Shown here piece by piece: positions 22,441 through 34,339 of a DNA stretch of 64,000 nt (positions are counted from its first letter, which is position 1; each line of letters begins with the position of its first letter). A model generated the notes under the pieces. The model made no database searches. It was not told the origin of the DNA and saw only the letters and a list, made by a program, of their open reading frames with translations. The stretch comes from Calliopum simillimum (Eukaryota; Arthropoda; Insecta; Diptera; Lauxaniidae). The position numbers and the translations under genes were made by a program. The DNA lies in assembly GCA_951812925.1 (NCBI GenBank), contig OX638370.1, forward strand, positions 106,530,897 through 106,594,896. Direction: 5' to 3'.

Positions 22441-23860
22441 TTTTCAAATTTTTTTAAGCCACAAGCATAGAATTTGGAATAATCTTAGTGAGACAGCATA
22501 TTTGAGTAACGATTCAAGACAAGAACTGAGAATTATTTCCAAACGGAGGGAAACAGATGTAGTTGAAGAAAGGTATAGCTCTGAAACACTTGCTACACAT
22601 GATATTGGTTAGGAAAGAAGGAGTTAAACACCAACAGGAACTTTGTCTTAACTATCAGTGATTATTGCTTACACAAGTTGAGTTTTCTACATAACTTCCA
22701 AGTTGCATTCACCGACAGAATTGCCTGGAAAAAGATACCCGAAATCCGGCGGAAATTTTGTAGATTCTGTAATAAAAAAGAGAGAGCATCATAACATATT
22801 TCATATTACTGTGACTGTTTTGAAAGACACAGACTTCGTGACTCTCCATCGCAGATCCTTTAATAGAAAGCACATGCTCCTTAGAAAACCACCAACAAAA
22901 TACTATCGTTTAATCACTTTAAAGAGTTGCTTTAAAATAATTAATTTTTTTATCACTCTCGATATCATGCTGTTATGTTTTCTATTTATTTGGCAATTGC
23001 TTTCAGTTTTAAATCCACTTATTTTTTGACAGCCGTTAATTGCGACACAAATTGCCAGTAAAACGATTTTAACTGATGTTCGGTGGCAACACACAAAACG
23101 CCCGCCCACTTGCAACGCCCACAAAAAATTTCACATTCCCGTTAAGTAGTGCGATGGAAGTTGAGGGAGTTCAAAGGACCACGACAGATTTTCAGTGGAT
23201 ATACGATTTCAACTAAATATTTGCAAATTGCAAATAAAAAAATTAAATAACAAATCCCAAAATAAAAAACGTTAAAAATAAATGAATTTTTTATTATACG
23301 GGATTCACAGCTGGCAATAACCCGAGCAAACGAGCGAGTGGGTAAGTGCGCCGCTAACTGTAAATCTAAGTGATATGTGGCACGTGGTGTCAACAACAAA
23401 AAACAACAACTACATATCGCACAAAGCATAGATGTAGTATGTTGCCATTGCAAATTATTTGCTAGCGTTGCCAGCTTTTTTCACAGCGCAGTTTGAAATT
23501 TTCATGCGTTCTGTTTGGCGATTTTTTGTTATTTTTTATTTTACTTTATTTCAGTTTCGTGATTTTTTCAATTTTATTTTGCTCTGGTTTTGCTGCTGAT
23601 GAATGACGATTTATCAAATTGTTAAGTGTTTCGTTTTGGGCCAAAAGTTTAATGCCCTACAGACAGGCAATTAGATATTGAAGAATACCTTACGAAAGTA
23701 ATTCAGTGGAATAAATAAGAAAAACTTGGATACGATGAATTTCGTTTTATCACAATATCGAAAATTATTGAGAAAATTATTAAATATATAAATTGACATA
23801 GAACTCCTTATCAAATTAATGCGAAGAAGTTAATAATGTGGCTGTTTTTATGGGTTTTGC
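22441..23860. other. Non-coding stretch without recognised features
   Basis: Short frames on both strands (22703-23029, 23142-23453) have no domain I recognise. Around 23050-23130 there is a GC-richer patch with CGCCCGCCCACTTGC. Otherwise nothing is supported. Confidence 0.5.
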
Positions 23861-23865
23861 TGGTG

Positions 23866-23873
23866 TTTTTGTT

Positions 23874-23909
<36 letters not shown>

Positions 23910-23974
23910 GCTTTTGTTGTTGTTGTTGCTGTTGTTGTTGTTGTTGCTGTTGTTGTTGTTGTTATTGTTGTTGT

Positions 23975-24047
<73 letters not shown>

Positions 24048-24090
24048 ATTTCTGTTGCTGTTGCTAATGCTGTTGCTGTTGATGCTATAA
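23866..24090 (+). repeat. TTG/GCTGTT microsatellite
   Basis: A run of TTG triplets with interspersed GCT becomes a clean GCTGTT hexamer array at about 23976-24050. The run could be read as poly-Leu or poly-Val-Ala on the plus strand and poly-Gln/Asn on the minus strand. No flanking coding sequence supports a gene. Confidence 0.92.
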
Positions 24091-24295
24091 TACTTATTTG
24101 CTAAAATTCGAGAAACTTCATGTGTTATTTTTTTTTTTTTCTTTTTCTATAAAGCACTGTGTCTGGAACATATGACTAAATTGTGCTTCGTTATTTTGTT
24201 ACTGAAACAATGGGTTAATAGTGATTTTTTTTTGGAAAAGTAGCGGTTCTTTAAAAAAAAATGGTTTTAGTTTTGGAAAAATCGTTGTTCCTGTT

Positions 24296-24392
24296 TTTGT
24301 TGGTATTGGTGTTATTGTTGTTTTTGTTGTTGTTGTTGTTGTTGCCATTGTTTTTGTTGCCATTGTTGTTTTTGTTGTTTTTGTTGTTGTTG
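24296..24392 (+). repeat. TTG microsatellite, second block
   Basis: Imperfect TTG triplets with GCCATTG and TTTTTG interruptions, about 200 bp after the main array. Probably the same decaying microsatellite. Confidence 0.8.
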
Positions 24393-27300
24393 CTGAAATA
24401 AATTCTCAGAGCCATAAAAAACAATCGGACAGGTGTCTCTTAATTAAATTTGTTCCAAATATGTATTCAATCGTCACTCAAATCATAGACCAAGAAGCCA
24501 TCATGCTTGAAATACCTGACGCTCTTTGAAGAACTGCTCAAAATTACCAAAAAGTGACTTATCGCCCTATTAGAATGAGCTCAGACGAAAATCCCTTTCT
24601 CACCAGAGTCAGAGGAAGGCTAAAACCTCTTACTCAAAAACAACAGTTGGACTTTTGACTTTCAAAATCATAATCGAGTAATCTATATATTAATACGCAA
24701 GACTTAACCTTGTCCATCTTTTTTTACTACGTTAGAAATGGAGTACGACTTTAAATTATACACCATTAGAAAGGTATTTGTGTGTAGACATGCACAAAGT
24801 TAAAACTATATAAATATTTTGACTTTAAGCCAGTTAAAATTAATTACAAATTTTTCAATATTAACAACAACAGAATACACGGTCACACAGAGCTGAAAAA
24901 TTATAAGCACAAAAAGAATTAAAAAAGCATAGCACTGACTTCATGTTTTGTGTTTTGTTTATATACCAGGGATGATAAATGAGCTTTTCTATTTTGTACC
25001 AAATAGCAAAAAACAAGTACCGAAAATGTCCAAAAAGTATCAAAATTATTTAATACGCTTTTTTCAAATTTTGATTATTGGGCTATTCCAGTTTTCATTA
25101 TCATACAAGCCGTAACTGTGGCGTACATAGTCCATGTTATAGGGTATAATTTCCGACGATGTGTTCACTCTCCTCGAGTGGGATATTGCGAATGACGGAG
25201 AGACATGATACAAAAGTATTCCCCAAGAAATATATTTCTTCTGTTTAGCATGATTTCATCACCTTAGTCACCAAAGCTTCTATAGTTTAAAAAGCCAATA
25301 AGCAAATTGCCTTCTCCAATTCGATGCTTTTATATCGAATTTGATGCTACTTCAAAAATGCCTAAAACGACATGAACGGCCGCCCGGCACTTAGCATCTA
25401 AGTTATGAAAAATTTAAAAGAGGAGACCTACGTTCGTCAAAAAGAATTGGAAATATTTGTTAAAATACTTAGTTCTAATGGAATGATCGAAATTCTTTCC
25501 AAGAAAAAGTTGAATAACTTTTTGCGAGCTTTTATCTTCTGATGTAGTGGTACATTTTGGTGGTAGAAACTTACATCTGGTTGGTAAGTATTCACAGGAA
25601 TGTGATTCTTGATATCAATAACTTTTGAAGCAAAAAATTGGTGTTCAGGAGACAAAATCATTGATATAAGATCGGACTTTAAGTATGACAAAAAATATAA
25701 AACCCCTACATATTTTCGGTCAAACTTGCAGAAATGCTGCGGAATCGAAGTTGGTACGGTCAAGCATGTAAAGTACCAAAGAGATGCTGGTGCAACAATT
25801 CAGCAGCAACATATTTTCTAGTTTCAACATTTTTAATTGTTTATATATTTTATAGTTTCTTTCATTAGTATATATATTCCAGTATTTGTACTCCTGCGGG
25901 CACATGTACCGCACTCAAACTCCAGCGTTCAGTTCAAAATCAGTCTTTTTTGTTCACATTTGCGCACTAAACCATGTTAAACGAGGTCAAAATTAATGGA
26001 CATTTAGATGAAAAAATGTACATATCCAGACATACAGAGTGAATATACATGATATCAACTTGGTGATGGTGGTGCCTATTTGGAACCCCCTTCCTTAGCA
26101 TGTGTAGTATGTTACAGATGGTAGCGGAGATGAGAAACAAAAGGCAAAAAAATAAAATAACCGTTGACAATGACAACAGCAACAATGACAACAACAAAAG
26201 CAAACAGTCAACATGAAATGTTAAATGATGACCCACAGACATAGACATGTTCACTGGCGCATTAAGCTGACCATATGTGAATGTGAAATGCTTAGAAAAA
26301 AAATGAAGTGCTGAACACTTAAACTTTTTTACTTTAGAAAAATCTGACGCATAAAACCTAGATAACTTACATTACATAGGCAAAAAAAAAAAGTACAAAA
26401 AGTGAAAAAAGTACAAAAAGTACAAAAAGTAAAAATAAGTAAAAATTTTAAATTTTCAGCATTATTGCTGATTTCTAAAAAAAACGCAAACCAACTTTGC
26501 TATTCTGGCACTATATTTGGATTCAGAGACCCTTTAAACATAAAATTCAGGTGGTCTGATCTTTCGCACAATGTACTTTTTTTTGTGGGACTGTGTTATC
26601 AAAGTATTAAAAGTTTGAAATTATGTCCTTAAAACTTAACTTATCTTAGATTGGTTGTACTTACACTTTCAATTTTATAAATAATAAAAATCATATGGTC
26701 ACCCTCACACATATGCACTGACATAACGACAATGCCATAAATACATACATACACACATATACACTACACTAAAATTGCAGTAGAACGCGCTGCGTTTGCA
26801 GATTCTTCGCTGATGTTGATATGTCCTGCGAATTGCGAGAAATGCATTTAATATTTGCAGAGCTAAATCAAATTGTTTTTTCCCCTCTTTTTATGTTTTT
26901 TTTTTTTGTACTGTTGCTTTCTTTTTTTTATTGTTATTGCTCTTTATTTGCTATTGCTTTAGTGTGTTGTTGCAATTTGAATTAGATTAAAAACAAACAA
27001 ACAAAGGACTTTTAAACCTTTAGGATGTATGACGATGAGTTGCACATAAACATCAGTTTTTTTCCTACACAACATGACAGTATGCAATTCCACTGTTTGT
27101 GAAATTTATTTGCGAAGGGAACCACTGTGTTGTATCTGTATGCTTTTTATGCAGACAATTCTACTTCTTTTGAGTCTTTTATCTCCTGTGGTAGCATGGG
27201 CATTGACAAAACTCTTTCCTCGACCAAGGTTACTAACTAGTGCCTACAATTGTCTTAAGTGATGAGTAGAATCAGTCTTGGTCTTGACTTTTGCTAATTT

Positions 27301-27654
27301 TTCGAGACCCAACTCAAATCGATGACGTACTTCTAAGGCCAAGACTTATTGTCTAAGACGATAAGGCAGACCAAGACTGCTATTCTGTTTTGTTCATTTA
27401 CTATATAGTTATGTATGTGCTTTATCCGGCGTTGCTCGGGTGTTTGTTTAAATTTTCGCTCGGAGTTATACGCAAAAAAAAAAAACATAAAATTACAAAT
27501 TGCTTTATATCATTTATCCCACAGAAATGAATAATAAAAATGCGTTCTTTAAGCAAGAATTTTTTTATTAATGTGCCACAAACAGATGCTCCAATATATT
27601 TACATTATTTATATTCATAAAATTATCACATCTAAAATATGAGCATAAGTCCAA
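24393..27654. other. AT-rich non-coding DNA
   Basis: No gene is supported. The longest frame is a 108-residue minus-strand frame at 25437-25763 of ordinary composition, which matches no family I recognise. A GTACAAAAA run lies at 26392-26430, a CATA microsatellite near 26740-26760 and a poly-A of 12 near 27475. Interval 27240-27400 has repeated CTTGGTCTTGAC and ACCAAGAC words. Confidence 0.5.
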
Positions 27655-28735
27655 ATGTACCTATTAAAATATATTGAAATACATCGGAGAAATCGTTAAA
27701 AATCCAAAAGCATCGAAAAATATTGAAAAGTAAGGGTAAAATTCCAAAAGTATCGAAAAATATTGGAAAACATCGGAAAAATCGGTGAAAGTCCAAAAGT
27801 AAGGAAAATTGAAAAATATCGGTAAAGTTCCAAAAGTATCGAAAAATATTGAAATACATCGGTGAAATCGGTAAAAATTCAAAAGTATTGAAAAATATCG
27901 AAATACATCGGAAAAATCGGTGAAAGTCCAAAAGTATGGAAAATTGAAAAATATCGGTAAAGTTCCAAAAGTATCGAAAAATATTGAAATACATCGGCGA
28001 AATAAGTAAAAGTTCAAAAGTATCGAAAAATATTGAAATACATCGGAAAAATCGGTGAAAGTCCAAAAGTATGGAAAATTGAAAAATATCGGTAAAGTTC
28101 CAAAAGTATCGAAAAATATTGAAATACATCGGAAAAATCGGTGAAAGTCCAAAAGTAAGGAAAATCGAAAAATATCGGTAAAGTTCCAAAAGTATCGAAA
28201 AATATTGAAAAATATCGGTTTAAATTCCAAAAGAATCGAAAAATATTGAAATACTTCGGAAAAATCGATGAAAGTCCAAAAGTAAAAAATATCTTAAAAA
28301 TATAGGCGGGGTTCCTAAAGTATCGAAAATTATAGAAATACACCGGAGAAATCGGTAAAGTCCAAAAGTATTGAAAAATATCGGTTTAAATTCTAAAAGT
28401 TTCGAAAAATATTGAAGTACTTCGGAGAAATCGGTGAAAGTCCTAAAGTAAAAAATATCTTAAAAATATAGGCGGGGTTCCTAAAGTATCGAAAATTATA
28501 GAACTACATCGGAGAAATCGGTATAGTCAAAAAGTTTTGAAAAATATCGGTTTAAATTCAAAAAGTTTCGAAAAATATTGAAATACGTCGGCGAAATAGG
28601 TAAAAGTTCAAAAGTATCGAAAAATATTGAAATACATCGGAAAAATCGGTGAAAGTCCAAAAGTATGGAAAATTGAAAAATATCGGTAAAGGTCCAAAAG
28701 TATTGAAAAATATCGGTTAAAATCCAAAAAAAATC
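27655..28735 (-). repeat. Complex satellite built on ATATCG/ATCGG modules
   Basis: Modules CGAAAAATATTGAAATACATCGG, GAAATCGGTGAAAGTCC, AAAAGTATGGAAAATTG and ATATCGGTAAAGTTCC are shuffled in a tandem array of about 1.1 kb. The anchor AGTCCAAAAGTA occurs near 27790, 27926, 28059, 28146, 28272 and 28655, giving mixed periods of about 88 and 127-136 bp and one longer interval. The right end contains a separate duplication (TATAGGCGGGGTTCCTAAAG at about 28304 and 28468). The array keeps two long overlapping minus-strand frames, up to 188 residues and rich in Phe, Ile and Tyr, because the units lack stops. These are not annotated as genes. Confidence 0.9.
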
Positions 28736-28795
28736 AGTACAAGTTCTAATGTAGGTGTAAATCATGTCAAAATGATCAAGAAATTTGTTCATGGA

Positions 28796-29701
28796 ATACT
28801 ACCAAATATTTTTTCAAAATTGAAAGAAATGGCGGACATATGGGACTTTGAAATTTTTAGGTTAGCTTTCTTTGATAAGCTATAACTTTAGTTGCATATA
28901 TCCAATTCTCAATTTTATGGTGTCAAATGATTTGTCTTGAAACTGGCTTTAAAATTAAAACTAGCAAAAACAATATTTTGTTTACATAGTTTACACTGAA
29001 AAAAAAATTTTAAATTTAGTTTCCCAAAATATGTCATTTTTGATATTTTTTATTTTTCTTGCAAAAAAGCTACAGGTGTAACTTACCAGTTCTTCAAAAA
29101 TTGGAGTGGGCCTGCCAGTGGTTCTCCAGAAAAACAATAAAATGTAGTATCTTCCGCAATTTTTCAGTACATTTTTTCAATTCAAAATTCTTATTAAATA
29201 AAATTTTCAAATGCTGAAGTAAGTTTATTGACTGCTTTTTTGCTTGTATAGTACTAATGAAAGTACCAACGCACTTTTTTCAAATTCAAATTATCGCTTA
29301 ATTAAAAATTTCAAATTCAAAAAAATTGTATTGAAAAATTGCGGTAGAAGCCACTTTTTATTGTTTTTCTGGAGAACCACTGGCAGGCCCACTCCAATTT
29401 TTGGAGGACTGGTAAGTTGCATCTATGGCTTTTTTACAAGAAAAATAAAAAATATCAAAAATTACGTATTTTGCGAAACTCAATTTAAAATTTTTTTTTT
29501 AGTGTTAACTATATAAAAAAAAATTATTTTTGCTAGTTTTTATTTTAAAGTCTGTTTCGAGACAAATCATTTGACACCATAAAATTGAGAATTGGATCAA
29601 TGCAACTAAAGTTATAGCTTCTCAAATAAAGCTAACCTAAACACTTCAAAATCTTAATCTCCGCCATTTTTTTAAATTTTGAAAAAATATTAGGTAGTAA
29701 T
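28796..29701. mobile_element. Long inverted-repeat element, arms about 420 bp
   Basis: ACTACCAAATATTTTTTCAA at the left end is inverted as the GAAAAAATATTAGGTAGTA end at the right. Matching continues inward through GGTTAGCTTT, TCAATTTTATGGTGTCAAATG, TTTTTTATTTTTCTTG and TGGAGTGGGCCTGCCAGTGG (29103-29122, reversed at 29382-29401). The loop at about 29220-29260 is under 100 bp. The arms differ by small insertions and substitutions. No coding capacity. Confidence 0.88.
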
Positions 29702-31574
29702 TTTTCTCACTATGCTACTATTGCTTATGCCAATTTGTAGCCAAATCGGGTGCCTTCAAAAAAGCCTTGATCGTTTTGCAACGGTTTAAGCCTGTATCCA
29801 AAAACATCCAAAATAAAAAATGTTGCAATTTTTTCTGTCATTTTTTATTTTTAAGGTCAATACCCAGACCGAACGACGAAGACAAAGATCAAAATCAAGA
29901 CCAAGACTGCAATGGCTCAGCTCAGTACTCACTGCCTTAAAAATATTTTCGGATTCACATATTTCACAATCACTGCTTGCTACATTGAGGGTTCTTATAG
30001 AATTTGATCTTAGACTGCCGCAGTAAGTATGTGGCTTTTTCATTTCCTTTTTTATCAAGTGATTTATGCAGAGATCGACTTTTGTCGGCGTCTGATATCG
30101 GAAAAATTGTAAGTAATAATGCATATTTTCAACAGTCTATCAAATAAATTGAACACCACATGCATACTAAATCAACACTCTGATTCCGCCACTGTCAAAG
30201 CACATAAACGCAGAAAGTCAAACCTCACGATACGCAAACCAATGCGATTTTGATACATAAAACGGAAATTTGGTCAATAAGCGGTTAACAGCATCACTGC
30301 AATATGGCTGGGTTTTGTATTTAACAGCAGGAGCCAACAATAATGTTTACTCACGCAAAACAAAACTTTCGACTTTTAGGGTAGATCTGGTAGATTTTAA
30401 AAATTTCTTAAAGCAATTATGAACTTTTTAGGATAAAAAAAATATACGGAGTAACTTTTTTCATTAATTACAATATACTCAATTTAAATACTCGTACTGT
30501 AAAGCACTGTAAAAGATGGGTGGCCTCATCCTTTATCAAATGCCGACTTACAACCAAAAAAGCAATAGCAGCAAATGAGATAAAGATATTTAAATTGGAA
30601 ATGGATAAAACACATCCTTGAAAAACTAATCCACGAAGCTTAATTCAGAAGACAGTAGAAGGCAGTAGAAGAAGCTGGAAAAGGCAATCCAAGAGCTTAA
30701 GAAATCGCGGAGAGAAATTGCAATGACTTTGATTTGATCTCATTATATCGTTTTCTGCACTTTAACTCAACTTAAATCTGAGACATGCTAGGATAAAACG
30801 GTTATCAGATTTAGAATCAGCGAACCTAAATTAGTCAAAAAAAAAAAATATCGGCATCAAATTCAGAGTTTTATGTTGCACAGTGTAATCAAAGACTTGC
30901 AAATACATTAAGATCAAGAAAGAGTTCCTACAGTACAATACAAAAAAGAAATGTCAATTTCAAAATATGAGAAACGGTCTATTAAGGTTCACTCTAGTCA
31001 GATAAATATACTTAGTCAGATATAAGTATATACTTACTTAGCTGTGTGCATAAATAACACTTACATATACGTAAACAGCAGTGAAACACAAACATTGATA
31101 GCTTACGGCGGGAGGCTTAAGGTGCATGTCATATTGGTGTGGTTTGATGCAATAACACTTTGGCTGAATTTGGCAAGGTCAACGCCACATTTAACATTTG
31201 CATTGCGTTTCTAAAATAAACACAAGTGATTTCAGGTTTCAAGCGAAGTGCAGGGCACTTTTGGTGATTTCACAGTAAAGTTCAAGCACTGAAAAATTTT
31301 TTTAGGGAAAATGTTTAGAATTTTTCGAGGCTGAAAAACACAATGATCCTTTTCAAAAGTCAATAACATTTTTCCAATCATGTGCCAATAAATCCCAGGG
31401 TTAAACATCCACAAAAAAAAAAAAACAATTATTATAATAATAATTTTAATATGTTTTACAGCACACACAGTACGACTACTTAGATATTTAGAAAATTTGT
31501 GAGTTAACGTTTTACACTTTTCCTAAGCTCTTGAACCCTTGATTTTTTAACTATGACGTTGAATATTATGCAAA
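29702..31574. other. Non-coding stretch without recognised features
   Basis: Short frames (29786-30124, 31232-31468) have no recognised domain. No transposon ends, arrays or RNA genes were recognised. Confidence 0.5.
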
Positions 31575-31576
31575 TA

Positions 31577-32503
31577 AAGGGTTTTTTTAATAGGGACGCT
31601 ACAAAAGTAGACCGATAGAAACAGCAAACGACGCCATAGTTTTTTCCGTTTTCTTAACATTTCTCTTCAGTGGGGTTTGCCATTTCATCATCAAAAGATA
31701 AACGAGCCAACAACGAGTAGAAATTATTAAAATTTACTACCGAAATTCGGAGTCAGTGGCCTCAACTTTAAGAGAGCTACATCATCTTCAGCGATGTGGC
31801 TCATTTCTGGCTGAATGGCTTCATCAATAAGCAAAATATGCGTTATTGGTCAGGCAGCAATCCACACGTACTCCATGAGTCACCATTGCATCTCGAAAAT
31901 ATTACGGTTTGGTGCGGTTTATAGGCCGGCGGCGTCATTGGGCCGTACTTCTTCTGTGATGATCAAGACCGGCACGTTACTGTGGTGAATAGGAATTGCT
32001 ACCGCTCAATGATAACCGAATATTTTTGGCCCGAATTGGATGATATGGATTTTGACAATATGTTGTTTCAACAGGACGGCGCCACAAGCCACACAGCGAA
32101 TGTCACAATCAATTTATTGAAAACCAAGTTTGGTGAACGTGTTATCTCACGAAATGGCCCAGTCGATTGGTCGTGCGATTTGACTCCGTTAGACTATTTC
32201 CTGTGAAGTTACGTCAAGTCTATAGTCTATGCCAACAAGCCAGCGACGATTGATGAACTTTGCACGAATATCGATCGTGAAATTGCAGCAGTATCGGCCG
32301 ATTTATGCTTGAAAACCGTCGAAAATTAAATTCAGCGTCTGGACTTCTGCAAGCGTGCCCGTGGTGGCCATGCAAAAGAAGTTGAGTTCCATACATAATG
32401 GCATTAAATGTACTTTCACAGGAATAAAGCATTTCATTGATTTCTAATCCCATTTTTGTTTTATTTAAAAAAACTTTTGTAGCGCTCTTATTCAAAAACC
32501 CTT
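31577..32503 (+). mobile_element. DD41D (rosa-type) Tc1/mariner element, internally deleted
   Basis: TA flanks lie at 31575-31576 and 32504-32505. The ends AAGGGTTTTTTTAATAGGGA and (reversed) AAGGGTTTTTGAATAAGAG continue into a shared CGCTACAAAAGT, about 33 bp of terminal inverted repeat. At 927 bp it is shorter than a full element because the middle of the N-terminal domain is lost. The remaining transposase is on the plus strand. Confidence 0.9.
31702..32398 (+). pseudogene. Rosa-type DD41D transposase remnant
   Basis: The first part reads QQRVEIIKIYYRNSESVAST, a helix-turn-helix start, then jumps by deletion at about 31780 to FSDVAHFWLNG, which holds the first catalytic Asp (31793-31795). 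The core continues through ITVWCGL with a stop in place of Trp (31921-31923), and QQDGATSHTA with the second Asp (32075-32077). TPLDYFL follows with the third Asp (32192-32194), then another stop in place of Trp at 32204-32206. The C-terminal RLDFCKRARGGHAKE follows in frame. Between the second and third Asp four residues are missing beside DWSCD. Restoring that count gives 41 residues, the rosa signature. This protein cannot be functional. Confidence 0.88.
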
Positions 32504-32505
32504 TA

Positions 32506-33504
32506 TTTGGTTCTAATTTATTTAAGTTTTCTTGCATATAATTGTTTGTTTTACAATAAACAATTTTGTTTGTTATACAAAAAACGTGCATTGATAAAAT
32601 ATACAGATTTCTTGGCTAACATTTTTCCAACTGGGTGCATATTTTTATACCAACAATTAAATTTTAATTTAATTTTTATGCATAGGATATGATTCGTGTG
32701 TTGTTCGACTTAAACATAACACTATCATAAATTTCGCTCATCCTTTCAAATGCATATACATATAAGTACGTATATATTGTCAATCAATATATTGTCTATC
32801 CATTGTGGAAACACAAAAGTTAATGACTTTAATATCTAAAAGTGCACACTATGCTTGATCGGTCTCCATGCAAAGAAAAGTTTGGAAAAACTGCCCTCTA
32901 TTTGAAAGCTTACCTTGAAAAAATATAGGAAACATAAAAAAAAATTAATCTTGGACAAATCTAAAAGCAGCCAAAATAATATTTTTATATTACTTCGGCA
33001 GGTGATGTTCAATGTTTAAAAGCTATATATCATTGTAACCAAATTTTCTGAATTTTTCTGAATTCAGACTTTAACGGAAAAATTTCGAAGCTGCTTAGAG
33101 ATTTCGTTACGAACTCGTATCTGTAACGAATTTGTTCAGAAATTTCGTTACAAATTCTTTAACCAATATCATCCCGGTACCCGATCCCGTCGAAATTTTT
33201 TTGTGATTTTTAAAACACATGCTACTTTGGGCCAGATCAAGAAAATTGCGCTGGAATTTTTTGGATATCTCAAACGGATTTCGGGTAATGATTGGAACAA
33301 TTTTTTACCCCTTGCGCCAATACATTCCTATACTCAATTCGGAGCAAAATTGGTTTTCGTAAAGTTTTTGAAAGTTTATTTGAAAAAAACTGTAAAATTT
33401 CATTGATATGTCGTTTTAAATGTTGTTCTTTAATCAATGGAGTCCACTCACTCGATAACCACTCAGTTTAATTGACGCACATTCATATTCTAGTAGCCAG
33501 TGAG
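32506..33504. other. Non-coding stretch without recognised features
   Basis: AT-rich DNA with a small set of TTTCGTTAC words in both orientations at 33100-33160. Nothing else is recognised. Confidence 0.5.
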
Positions 33505-34015
33505 CACGGGACCAAGTCCTTATTTTAAAAGATAAAATTCTGGTCTTAGCAGAAGAAAAAACTACACTTAACCGATATTTGGTTCAAACACTGTTTCATG
33601 TTCTATTGGTCCTATTTGGTTTCCACTCATTTTTCAGTGGTCCATGGTCAGTGGCCATATTGGGTTCTTAGTATGAAAAGTTCTTATTTTCATGGATAAA
33701 ATTCTGGCATAAGAAAAGAGAAACTACAATAAACTGATACACTCTTACAAACACTATTTTATGTTCTATGGATGCCATTTAGTTTCATTTTAATCTACTC
33801 ATGTTTCAGCGGTCCATAGCCAGGTGACCTAATGGCCATATTGGGTTCTTACTTAGTATGAAGTCCTTATTTTCAAGCATAAAATCCTTGCATAAGGAAA
33901 AAAAAACTACGCTTAATGGATTTAGTGTTTCAAAATTCTTCTACCCATTTAGTTTTATCGATACCCATGTATGTTCCTTTAATCCATGACCAGGTGACCA
34001 ATTGGCCATATTGCA
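33505..34015 (+). repeat. Tandem repeat, three units of about 165-183 bp
   Basis: Units start AAGTCCTTATTTT at 33514, 33678 (AAGTTC variant) and 33861. Each carries ATAAAATYCTKGCATAAG, an ACTACAMTTAA stretch, TTTCATGTTCTAT and a closing CCATGRYCAGGTGACC with TGGCCATATTGGGTTCTTA. The third unit loses the final TTGGGTT. Units are diverged but clearly related. Confidence 0.85.
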
Positions 34016-34292
34016 CACTTTAGGCCCAATGGCTATCCTTGTACATTATTGCTTCAAATCAAATACAGATTTTGTAATTTTATGAGACAAAAATTAACCA
34101 TAGGTATCTATTTCAAGCTGAAGTTTTTTCATATACAATACTCATCAAAATAACTTTTTCCTGCTGGGTAGTTGCACAGGTAAATATAACATATACGTTT
34201 ATCTGCATTTGACTGTGATTAATGCCATGCAACTGTCAGCGTGGTACGTGCAAATGATTTAAATTACAAACAAATATTTAATGTCACCTTTC
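34016..34292. other. Spacer before the GT microsatellite
   Basis: AT-rich DNA without recognised features. Confidence 0.4.
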
Positions 34293-34293
34293 T

Positions 34294-34336
<43 letters not shown>
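34293..34336 (+). repeat. GT dinucleotide microsatellite
   Basis: About 20 pure TG repeats. A further GATGATGAT run follows at 34455-34475 and a GGTGGTGGT run at 34482-34506. Confidence 0.95.

Positions 34337-34339
<3 letters not shown>

Noticed and set aside
23836..24104. Long plus-strand frames of poly-Leu and poly-Val/Ala
   Set aside because: They are translations of a TTG/GCTGTT microsatellite. No flanking domain, splice context or non-repeat coding sequence supports a protein.
27632..28230. Two overlapping minus-strand frames of 185 and 188 residues
   Set aside because: Both are read from the shuffled satellite in different frames, Phe/Ile/Tyr-rich and without a domain. Chance openness is the simpler explanation.
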